Shown piece by piece: positions 26,036 to 33,065 of a DNA stretch of 33,065 nt. The stretch is from JBCCQH01 sp039024435. GTDB taxonomy: Bacteria > Bacteroidota > Bacteroidia > J057 > JADKCL01. The stretch lies in NCBI GenBank assembly GCA_039024435.1, contig JBCCQH010000093.1:1-33065 (forward strand). Direction: 5' to 3'. The translations under genes and the position numbers were made by a program. The notes beneath the pieces were generated by a model. The model saw only the letters and a list, made by a program, of their open reading frames with translations. It was not told where the DNA came from and searched no databases. Position 1 is the stretch's first letter. Each line of letters begins with the position of its first letter.

Positions 26036-27412
26036 GTGTATGCAATCGTAGACATCGAAACCACTGGAGGCAACACGAATTCCGACCGCATTACTGAGAT
26101 CGCGATCCTGCTCCACGACGGAGAAAAGGTGGTCGAGGAGTTCAGCACCCTGGTCAATCCGGGGCGGCGCATCCCGTATCGGATCAGCAGCATCACCGGT
26201 ATCACCAACGACATGGTGCGGGGCGCACCCAAGTTTTTCGAGGTGGCGAAACAGATTGTGGAGCTGACCGAGGGTCACACCTTTGTCGCGCACAATGCAA
26301 AGTTTGACTACAACTTCATCCGCAATGCGTTCCGCGCCCTGGGCTTTGATTTTAAGCGCAAGAAGCTGTGTACGGTCGAGTTGAGCCGGAGCCTGATCCC
26401 AGGTCTGAAAAGTTATAAGCTGGGCCAGTTGTGCAAGCGCCTCGATATCCCAACGAGCATTCAGCACCGCGCCAAAACCGATGCCCAAGCCACCGCCCGT
26501 CTATTGGAATACTTGTTGCAACTGCGCGAAAACCGCACCGCTCACGGGGATTCCCCCCCGGAAACCCGCCTGAGCCGGCTGGGCGCCGAGGCCAATCTGC
26601 ACAAGGAACTGATCGACAATTTGCCCCACGAAACCGGGGTGTACTATTTTTACAATGCGGACCGCCAGCTCATTTACGTGGGCAAAAGCGTGGACATTCG
26701 CAGCCGGGTTCTGAGCCATTTCAACAACAATACTACGACCAAAGCCCTGGAGATGAAGCAGGCGATTGCCCACATCCGCTACGCCGTGACGGGCAGTGAG
26801 TTGGTGGCGCTCCTGAAGGAATCGGAAGAGATCAAACGGTTCATGCCGGTTTTCAACCGGGCCCAGCGTCGCACCGAGTACCACGCAGCCCTGTTTGCCG
26901 ACTATGATGAAAACGGCTACCTGCACTTTCGGGTGGAGCGGTTGCGGCACAATGGTCCCGAGCCGGTGGCCCTGTTTTCGACGATGAAAGGGGCGCGGGG
27001 GTTCCTCGATCACATGATTGAAGAATACGAGTTGTGCCAAACCCTATGCGGACTGCACCGGATCAGCGGATCGTGTTTCCACCATTCGATTCACAAGTGC
27101 CGGGGGGCTTGTGTGGGGCAGGAATATCCAATATCCTACAATTTGCGGGCGGAAAAGGTGCTGGATCGGCTGGTGTACCGGCACGAGAACCTGCTGATCG
27201 TGGACCAGGGGCGACACGCCGGGGAGAAGAGCCTGGTGTTGGTGGAACGGGGGAAGTACGTGGGCTACGGTTTCATCGAAGCCGAATTGGTGGACAATGA
27301 AATCGACGTACTGCGGCACGTGATCCAGCCTTACATGGACAACAAAGACGTCCGGCAGATCATCAAGCTCTACCTGCGGCAGCAGAAGGCGGAAGCGGTG
27401 GTGGCGTTTTAG
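26036..27412 (+). CDS. DnaQ-like exonuclease fused to a GIY-YIG (UvrC/Cho-like) nuclease
   Basis: The protein is 458 aa. Residues 1-165 form a DEDDh 3'-5' exonuclease with Asp6-x-Glu8 (AIVDIETTGG), HNAKFD ending at Asp91, and His144 with Asp149 (HRAKTD). Residues about 197-280 form a GIY-YIG domain: GVYYF at 201-205, IYVGKS at 213-218, the following Arg residues, and ELVALLKESEEIKRFMP matching the UvrC pattern. The C-terminal part has a Cys-containing segment (CGLHRISGSCFHHS, CRGACVG) like that of Cho/UvrC-type proteins. Such fusions are found in Bacteroidota and probably act in DNA repair. The start is the GTG at 26036, directly before the first strand of the exonuclease. It diverges from the AmgK-RapZ gene across about 75 bases. 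Confidence 0.92.
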   Translation: MYAIVDIETTGGNTNSDRITEIAILLHDGEKVVEEFSTLVNPGRRIPYRISSITGITNDMVRGAPKFFEVAKQIVELTEGHTFVAHNAKFDYNFIRNAFRALGFDFKRKKLCTVELSRSLIPGLKSYKLGQLCKRLDIPTSIQHRAKTDAQATARLLEYLLQLRENRTAHGDSPPETRLSRLGAEANLHKELIDNLPHETGVYYFYNADRQLIYVGKSVDIRSRVLSHFNNNTTTKALEMKQAIAHIRYAVTGSELVALLKESEEIKRFMPVFNRAQRRTEYHAALFADYDENGYLHFRVERLRHNGPEPVALFSTMKGARGFLDHMIEEYELCQTLCGLHRISGSCFHHSIHKCRGACVGQEYPISYNLRAEKVLDRLVYRHENLLIVDQGRHAGEKSLVLVERGKYVGYGFIEAELVDNEIDVLRHVIQPYMDNKDVRQIIKLYLRQQKAEAVVAF

Positions 27413-27507
27413 AGCAGAGTTTGCTTTATAAGCTTACACCCCCTGCTTTCACGCAGCGCCGAATGATTACCGTTCAGCCGACAGTTTCAACCGCTCACTC
27501 AGTGGAT

Positions 27508-27539
27508 TTTGCCAAAGAAACAAGGAATGTGTAATTTTC
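27508..27539 (+). promoter_or_regulatory. Probable Bacteroidota promoter of the large surface protein gene
   Basis: TTTG at 27508-27511, a 20-nt spacer and TAATTTTC at 27532-27539 match the TTTG / TAnnTTTG pattern with one mismatch. The leader before the ATG at 27636 would be about 90 nt. Nothing else was found between 27413 and 27635. Confidence 0.45.
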
Positions 27540-27635
27540 AGCTTAGGACAAGATATCTCTAATTCTTTCACTAAGTTTAGTTCAATCAGTACTTGTTTGA
27601 TTGACTCCCTGAACCAGTTATCTACGCTGCTCAGT

Positions 27636-30600
27636 ATGATCACCAAAAGACTCACTTTTTTCATCAGTCTTCTGCTCTTAGTTCTGGTCTCCCTGCCGCG
27701 GGAAGTGCAAGCTTCGCACGTGATGGGTGTGGACTTGACCTATCAATGCCTCAATAATTGTACCATTCGGGTATTTCTCCGGGCCTATCGGGACTGTACA
27801 GGGGCCGTTGGTATTACCAACAACGTCGTTTTCAACGCGCAGACGCCCGGTTGTGGCCAGCCTACCGCAGTCACTGCCTGGTCGCCCCAGCAGACCACTG
27901 AGGTAACCCCATTGTGCCCGGGCGCGCAGACCGGCTGTACCAATCCCAACGCCACCATCAATGGAGTACAGGAATACTTCTGGTTCCGGGACTACGATAT
28001 ATGCAATGTTCCCAACTGCATCTACACCCTCACCTGGGGCACCTGCTGTCGCAACGCGGCCATTACCTCCGGGGCGGGTAGCCAGGGGATCGGGATTGGA
28101 TCCACTACCTTGAATACCAATATTCAACCGTGTAACTCTTCCCCGCAATTCGCGAACCCACCGGTACCTTATATTTGTCAGGGACAGCCCTACACCTTTA
28201 ACCAAGGGGCGAATGACCCCGAAGGCGATTCCCTGGCTTATTCTCTCGGACCGTGCCTGTCGAGTGGCACCACCAATACCCAGGTCACCTACGGGGCGGG
28301 ATATTCGCCCACCCAACCGCTCGGGACTTCCTGGAACGTAACTATGAACCCTCTCACGGGTGACATCAACGTAATCCCCCAGCCCGGCAACATCGTGGTC
28401 GGGGTGATGTGCGTTTACGTAGAGGAGTGGCGGAACGGACAGTTGATCAACACGATTGTCCGGGACATTCAGATGACCGTAATTCCCTGTCCGAACAACA
28501 ACCTTCCCGTCGTGGCCAACCTGACGAACGTACAGAATGGCTTTGCCAACGGGTTTGTCGTCAACACCTGTCTCGGAAACAACCTGTGTTTCGATTTGGT
28601 GACGGCGGATCCCGATACTGGCCAGATCGTTACCATTTTTTGGGACCAAGGCATTACCGGAGGGACCTTTACCCAAACCGGTAACCCGAGTGTGACCGAC
28701 ACCATTACCGGTACCGCTGGTAATCCGCCCTCGGCCACCTTCTGCTTTACCCCCACTGCAAACGGGGTTTACTCCTTCCTCGTTACCCTCCAAGACAATG
28801 CCTGTCCCATTCTGGGGCAGAACCAGTTTACTATACAGATCGTCGTGGGCAACCTATCGACCAGTGTGCTATCGGCCAACCCTGGTTGTGGAACGGTTAC
28901 CTTATGTGCGAATCCCACCGGGGGTTCACCCCCATTCACCTACCAATGGACGGGCAGTGGTGGTCTCAGCAACAACCCGCAAGCAGGCGATTCCTGTATT
29001 ACCCACACGTATCCCACCACGGGCACCTATTCTTATTCGCTTACGATTACTGACACCTTTGGCTGTGTGGCGGAAGATACCGGTAGCGTATCGGTATTCG
29101 TAAACGTGGCCGCTGATGCGGGCCCCAATCCAAACTTCTGTTCCGGCGGCAATGCTACCATTGGGACGCCGGCCCTCCCGAATTACGCCTATCAATGGGC
29201 GCCGACGACTGGTTTGGGCAGCCCCACCTCAGCGGTGACTACCGTGACCGGGGTCAATACCGGCACCGCGCCTCTGGTGCAGACCTACATCATTACCGCG
29301 ACCGATTTGGGTTCGACCTGTACGTCGACCGATACGGTTGAAGTGACGATTTGGCCACAAATGAACCTCACTGCCGCCAACGTGTCGGTGAGTTGCTTCG
29401 GTGGCACCGACGGAGAAGCTTCCGTTGCCGTCAACAGCGGCGGGGTCGCGCCCTTCACCTACCAGTGGGATCCCGGTACGGGTAACCAAACGACTTCGAC
29501 TGCCACGGGTCTGGTCGCGGGTACTTATACCGTTACCGTGACCGACTCAGCCGGTTGTACCGATATTATTTCCACCACGATCAATGAGCCGTCGGTCGTT
29601 GAAGTCACCGCCTCGGGCACGCCCGTTTCCTGCTTCAACGGCAGTGACGGCACGGCTACCGCGACCGCGATTGGCGGCGTTGGGGGCTACACCTTTACCT
29701 GGCAGCCAGGTAACCTCACCGGTCAGACCGTGCAAAATCTGTCCGCCGGGGCCTACGTGGTCACTGCCACCGATGGCAATGGCTGCACCGCTACGGCCAG
29801 CGTAACCATTGTCCAGCCCACGGAAGTGACGCTGGCGACCCAATCGACGCCGAGCACCTGTGCTTTGCCGAATGACAATGGTACTGCCTCCGTCATCGCG
29901 ACGGGGGGCACACCGGGCTATACCTATCTTTGGAATGACCTCGGTGCCCAGACGACGGCGACCGCCACCGGCCTTGCTCCGGGACAGTACGAAGTCACTG
30001 TGACCGACAACAATGGCTGTTCAGCCATTGCTTCTGTCGCCGTGGGGGACATCCCCCCGCCCACCGTGACCGCCGGCCCGGCGGCATCCTTCTGTGAAGG
30101 AGAAGGTGGCGCGCAAATTACCGCTTCAGGATCAGGCGGAACTCCGGGTTACTCCTACACCTGGTCTTGCCAGTCGGCCAACTGCGGCCTGAGCAACCCC
30201 TTCCTTGCCAACCCGATTGCCAACCCGACCGCCTCGCAATTTTACTACGTCTTTGTGACCGATACCAATGGCTGTACGAGTGAATTGGATTCGGTATTCG
30301 TCGAAGTCTTGCCCAAGCCCATTGTGGATGCTGGACCCGACGTCTTCCTCTGCGGTGGACAAGCTCCCTGTCAAGTGATCAATCCGGTGATTGTGAATCA
30401 GTCCCAAGTCCCCGGTCCTTACACTTACGCCTGGACGCCCTCCAGCGGCATCTTGGACACCACCTCACAAACGGTTTGTCCGCGTCCGGATACGACCACG
30501 GTGTATACGGTTGTAGTTACCGCCGGTAACGGATGTACCTCCGAATTGACTACGGTAGATACTCTGTCGACTGTGGTCGTTCACGTGAATCCCACTCCGG

Positions 30601-32339
30601 TCGCCGAAGCCGGTCCCGAGCAGGACATCTGCGCCGGTGACAGTGTGCAACTCCAAGGGTTCGGGACCGATGCCGGTCCGAATTACACCTATCAGTGGAC
30701 GCCGGCGGCGGGTCTGAGCAACAACACCATTGCCAATCCGAATGCCAGCCCGGCCCTCACGACGATTTATACCTTGGTTGTCGAGTCAAACAACTGCTTC
30801 GGCAGTGATTCGGTCACGGTCAATGTCCGCACGATTCCCACCGTGGATGCCGGTCCGGACCGCGAAATTTGTCTCGGTGAAGAAACGTTGCTCGACGCCC
30901 AGGCGGGCGGCGACTCCACGGCTACTTACAGCTTCCTCTGGACGCCGGCCGCTACCCTAAGCGATTCGTCAGCGGAAGATCCCATCGCCTCGCCGATCAC
31001 GACCACGATGTACTACGTCACCACTACCAGCAACTACGGCTGTGAAAGTCCGATTGACTCGGTACTTGTGAAGCTCAAGCCGACCCCCATTGCCGAAGCC
31101 GGGGACAACCCGACCATTTGTCTGGGCAATGACTACCAGTTGCAAGGCAGCTATTACTACACCACGACCGATAGTGCGGACATTGCTTCGATTTTCTACA
31201 ATTGGTCCCCCGATACTGATCTGACCGACCCCACGATTCAAGATCCGGTGGTTACGCCCACAAGCTCCGGCTGGTATTACTTCACGGTGCGGACGAATAC
31301 TTGCTCCACGACCGACTCGGTCCTGCTTACGGTTATTCCGGAAATCGGAGTTGCGGTAGCGGCGGATACTACCGTGACTTGCTCCGGTGATTCGGTCACT
31401 TTGACCGCTACTGCCGGACTCGGAGGAGCCCAATTTACCTGGGTGCCCACGACTGGTATTGCCGACCCGACCGCGCCGGTTACGATGGCGCTGCCCAATG
31501 GCACCACGACCTACAGTGTCGTTGCATCCGAAGGCGGCTGTGCCGATACGGCCGGCATTACCATCACGGTACTGCCCCGTCCCGAGATGGGCTACTTGAG
31601 TTCACTCGAACAAGGCTGTGCGCCCCACGAGATGAGCTTTATGCAAGCCACCGACGGGGCCATATTCTATACCTGGAACTTCGGGGATGGAACGCCAGTC
31701 AGCAATGAAGAGAGCCCCACGCACATCTACGATGCGCCGGGCAGCTATAATGTTTCCTTGACCGCGGTAAATCCGGGAGGCTGTGATGCCACCATCAATG
31801 ACATCACCGTCGTGGTCGCCGATCCGGCCACCGCCGATTTTGTCACCAACCCGAGCTTCCCGGTCGAAATGTCGCTTCCGAATACCATGGTGAATTTCAC
31901 CGACCAGTCGCAAGAAGCGGTTACCTACCGCTGGAACTTTGGGGATGGATTCATCTCGAACGAGATGAATCCGGATCACCAGTACACGACTCCGGGCGAA
32001 TATATGGTCACCCTGACGGTTACCAACGCTTTGGGCTGCATCAGCGAAGTTATGCACGGTCCTTTTGTAATCTTCACGCCGGAATTGTTCATCCCGAACG
32101 TCTTCAGTCCGAATGACGACGACATCAACGACCGCTTCCTAGTAGGATATACGGGTTCGCAACCGTTCAACTTGCAGGTGTACGACCGTTGGGGCGTGAT
32201 GATGTACGAAGGCAACAACAAGACCATCGGCTGGGACGGTAGAGATACCGATGGCCAGGCTGTGGCCGCGGGTGTCTACTACTACCACGTCAAAATTGGA
32301 GAAAAGGCCTACGCCGGTGACTTGACTTTGGTGCGCTAA
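27636..32339 (+). CDS. Large T9SS type B surface protein with SprB-type and PKD repeats
   Basis: This 1567-aa exported protein starts at MITKRLTFFISLLLLVLVSL, with a signal peptide ending near VQASHV. A TTG 13 codons upstream is a less likely start. Residues about 23-300 form a Cys-rich N-terminal region opening SHVMGVDLTYQCLNNC, a type seen at the start of many large Bacteroidota surface proteins. Three clear SprB repeats lie at about 570-800 (for example VSCFGGTDGEASV, then GTYTVTVTDSAGC). Ig/PKD-like repeats, each opening near DAGPD or EAGPE followed by an IC or LC pair, run from about 890 to 1320. Two PKD domains with WNFGDG lie near 1341 and 1430. The last 87 residues are the type B C-terminal domain: FIPNVFSPNDDDINDRF, LQVYDRWGVMMYEG, GVYYYHVKI. 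It is probably an adhesin or matrix protein. No SprF gene lies beside it; the one at 20460 may serve it. Confidence 0.92.
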   Translation: MITKRLTFFISLLLLVLVSLPREVQASHVMGVDLTYQCLNNCTIRVFLRAYRDCTGAVGITNNVVFNAQTPGCGQPTAVTAWSPQQTTEVTPLCPGAQTGCTNPNATINGVQEYFWFRDYDICNVPNCIYTLTWGTCCRNAAITSGAGSQGIGIGSTTLNTNIQPCNSSPQFANPPVPYICQGQPYTFNQGANDPEGDSLAYSLGPCLSSGTTNTQVTYGAGYSPTQPLGTSWNVTMNPLTGDINVIPQPGNIVVGVMCVYVEEWRNGQLINTIVRDIQMTVIPCPNNNLPVVANLTNVQNGFANGFVVNTCLGNNLCFDLVTADPDTGQIVTIFWDQGITGGTFTQTGNPSVTDTITGTAGNPPSATFCFTPTANGVYSFLVTLQDNACPILGQNQFTIQIVVGNLSTSVLSANPGCGTVTLCANPTGGSPPFTYQWTGSGGLSNNPQAGDSCITHTYPTTGTYSYSLTITDTFGCVAEDTGSVSVFVNVAADAGPNPNFCSGGNATIGTPALPNYAYQWAPTTGLGSPTSAVTTVTGVNTGTAPLVQTYIITATDLGSTCTSTDTVEVTIWPQMNLTAANVSVSCFGGTDGEASVAVNSGGVAPFTYQWDPGTGNQTTSTATGLVAGTYTVTVTDSAGCTDIISTTINEPSVVEVTASGTPVSCFNGSDGTATATAIGGVGGYTFTWQPGNLTGQTVQNLSAGAYVVTATDGNGCTATASVTIVQPTEVTLATQSTPSTCALPNDNGTASVIATGGTPGYTYLWNDLGAQTTATATGLAPGQYEVTVTDNNGCSAIASVAVGDIPPPTVTAGPAASFCEGEGGAQITASGSGGTPGYSYTWSCQSANCGLSNPFLANPIANPTASQFYYVFVTDTNGCTSELDSVFVEVLPKPIVDAGPDVFLCGGQAPCQVINPVIVNQSQVPGPYTYAWTPSSGILDTTSQTVCPRPDTTTVYTVVVTAGNGCTSELTTVDTLSTVVVHVNPTPVAEAGPEQDICAGDSVQLQGFGTDAGPNYTYQWTPAAGLSNNTIANPNASPALTTIYTLVVESNNCFGSDSVTVNVRTIPTVDAGPDREICLGEETLLDAQAGGDSTATYSFLWTPAATLSDSSAEDPIASPITTTMYYVTTTSNYGCESPIDSVLVKLKPTPIAEAGDNPTICLGNDYQLQGSYYYTTTDSADIASIFYNWSPDTDLTDPTIQDPVVTPTSSGWYYFTVRTNTCSTTDSVLLTVIPEIGVAVAADTTVTCSGDSVTLTATAGLGGAQFTWVPTTGIADPTAPVTMALPNGTTTYSVVASEGGCADTAGITITVLPRPEMGYLSSLEQGCAPHEMSFMQATDGAIFYTWNFGDGTPVSNEESPTHIYDAPGSYNVSLTAVNPGGCDATINDITVVVADPATADFVTNPSFPVEMSLPNTMVNFTDQSQEAVTYRWNFGDGFISNEMNPDHQYTTPGEYMVTLTVTNALGCISEVMHGPFVIFTPELFIPNVFSPNDDDINDRFLVGYTGSQPFNLQVYDRWGVMMYEGNNKTIGWDGRDTDGQAVAAGVYYYHVKIGEKAYAGDLTLVR

Positions 32340-32359
32340 GGTTTCATTCTCTCCACACA

Positions 32360-32394
32360 AAAACGGATCGGCATGCGTGTCGATCCGTTTTTTT
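32360..32394 (+). terminator. Rho-independent terminator after the large surface protein
   Basis: An 11-bp perfect stem (32360-32370 with 32381-32391, arms AAAACGGATCG/CGATCCGTTTT) around a 10-nt loop continues into a T-run, 20 nt after the stop codon. Confidence 0.92.
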
Positions 32395-32462
32395 CGTGCG
32401 CCAGGACAAAAAATTCCAATGGCTCAGGTTCTATTGTCAAGGCGTCGGGGTTGCCATTGAAA

Positions 32463-32489
32463 ATTAAGCAAAGCTTCCAATGGAAAATT
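32463..32489 (+). repeat. Intergenic repeat element, copy A
   Basis: This reads ATTAAGCAAAGC followed by TTCCAATGGAAAATT. It matches copies B (reverse) and C with a shared pattern ATTgAGCAA, 3-4 variable bases, then CCcAtTGGAgAtT. It also lies inside a CCATTG/CAATGG inverted repeat. Confidence 0.45.
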
Positions 32490-32689
32490 CCTGGGTGTGC
32501 ACGATGTATCTTTGACTGGGGCTCCCATGTTGAAGCTGGTTTTTAGCGGATGAGGTTAGCGGGTATTTTTGATCCGGGCGGCTACTGACGCTCCACCGAC
32601 GCGTCAGTATCAGGCTGTTCCGGGAGTTCGCTGTGCTCCGTCCCGCCAGACTTGGCGCGACCACTGCCCCTCCCATCCTTGCCGCAAAA

Positions 32690-32722
32690 AATTTTCAATC
32701 TCCAATGGGCGCTTTGCTCAAT
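32690..32722 (-). repeat. Intergenic repeat element, copy B (inverted)
   Basis: Read on the minus strand it begins ATTGAGCAAAGCGCCCATTG and continues GAGATTGAAAATT. About 21-22 of 26 bases match copy C on the plus strand, so B and C could pair as arms of a larger hairpin. Confidence 0.5.
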
Positions 32723-32787
32723 GTCCACTCCGTCGGTATGCTGCGCCATGCGCAGTTCCCTGGGAATTGAAAATTCTTCCATTGAAA

Positions 32788-32815
32788 ATTGAGCAAGTTG
32801 CCCACTGGAGATTCT
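32788..32815 (+). repeat. Intergenic repeat element, copy C
   Basis: ATTGAGCAAGTTGCCCACTG followed by GAGATTCT. It is flanked on the left by a second ATTGAAAATT (32766-32790 region) and on the right by a second AGAGATTCT (32822-32830), so short tandem copies surround it. Confidence 0.5.
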
Positions 32816-32856
32816 CCCATTAGAGATTCTCACGCGAGTTGCTCCGCCGCGCGGTG

Positions 32857-32880
32857 TTCAAATTGATAAATTGGAATGCG
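32857..32880. repeat. Possible left terminal inverted repeat of the right IS copy
   Basis: This 24-nt stretch is the inverted counterpart of 306-329 (21 of 24 by eye). It lies 137 nt before the transposase start at 33017, a plausible place for an IS left end. A second, shorter inverted match (CTTATGATTGT at 32918-32928 against 277-287, one mismatch) lies further in. Confidence 0.35.
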
Positions 32881-33016
32881 TCTACAGGAAGCTTCTTATT
32901 TTGAGCCCGTCTTATTTCTTATGATTGTCCGGAACTTTGCCACGATTTTTGCCACGGATTTTGACACGAGATGTCAATCGGCGGGTTGAGATTGCGGCCA
33001 AAGCTCGAATCTGCCC

Positions 33017-33065
33017 ATGAATCTATTCAACTTTATCGCCCAATTTCCCGACGAACAATCCTGCC
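33017..33065 (+). CDS. Probable IS1595-type transposase, N-terminal fragment
   Basis: The ATG at 33017 opens the sequence MNLFNFIAQFPDEQSC, and the frame is still open at the window end. An opening of this kind, with FPDEQSC before a zinc-ribbon, is typical of the N-terminus of IS1595 (ISXO2-like) transposases. Only 16 codons are visible, so the assignment rests on this short motif and on the matching transposase end at the other border of the window. Confidence 0.6.
   Translation, partial: MNLFNFIAQFPDEQSC

Larger units (their letters stand above)
32395..32856. other. Gene-free stretch with short repeats
   Basis: About 460 bases with no convincing gene. It holds three related copies of a 27-33-nt element (32463-32489 and 32788-32815 forward, 32690-32722 reverse) and an unrelated 8-bp inverted repeat at 32584-32608 (ACTGACGC/GCGTCAGT). 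Confidence 0.5.

Overview
The window looks like a chromosomal fragment of a GC-rich gliding-type Bacteroidota, most likely a Saprospiria/Lewinella-like bacterium. The clues are type IX secretion (T9SS) C-terminal signals of type A and type B, SprB-type repeats, a PorP/SprF protein, a PorE-like OmpA lipoprotein, an HTCS-like signalling protein and Bacteroidota-style promoters. No rRNA, tRNA or CRISPR array was seen.

Borders: the left edge carries the 3' end of an IS1595 (ISXO2-like) transposase, and the right edge carries the first 16 codons of what looks like a transposase of the same class, in the same orientation. The region may therefore lie between two IS copies, or be a contig that ends in a repeated IS.

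Region 1 (883-12288) is the most interesting part. Six closely spaced + strand genes form a probable operon for a thiazole/oxazole-modified peptide or protein (TOMM, RiPP class). They are an FHA plus winged-helix regulator, a TOMM-system kinase/cyclase/ATPase fusion, an unrecognised 283-aa protein whose last residues are Ser-Thr-Cys, a B12-type radical SAM RiPP maturase, a fused docking/YcaO cyclodehydratase, and a KamA-like radical SAM protein that lacks the usual PLP lysine motif. No short precursor, dehydrogenase, protease or exporter is visible. The 283-aa protein is the only candidate substrate inside the operon.

Region 2 (12400-16963) holds a small T9SS type A secreted protein, a minus-strand helical protein of unknown function, and an HTCS-like regulator (kinase core, receiver, AraC HTH). 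In that regulator both the phospho-accepting His and the phospho-accepting Asp appear to be replaced.

Region 3 (17157-23743) is a T9SS surface-protein unit: a type B SprB-repeat cargo, a PorP/SprF protein and a PorE-like lipoprotein. A similar 32-nt motif lies about 160 nt before the start codons of the first two.

Region 4 (23750-25961, minus strand) pairs a MurU-like nucleotidyltransferase with an AmgK-like sugar kinase fused to a RapZ C-terminal domain. This suggests cell-wall sugar recycling linked to amino-sugar sensing. Divergent from it is a DnaQ-type exonuclease/GIY-YIG fusion.

Region 5 (27508-32394) is a 1567-aa T9SS type B surface protein with SprB and PKD repeats, ending at a clear terminator. 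Beyond it lie about 620 bases without a gene, containing a family of short inverted repeats and then the second IS edge.
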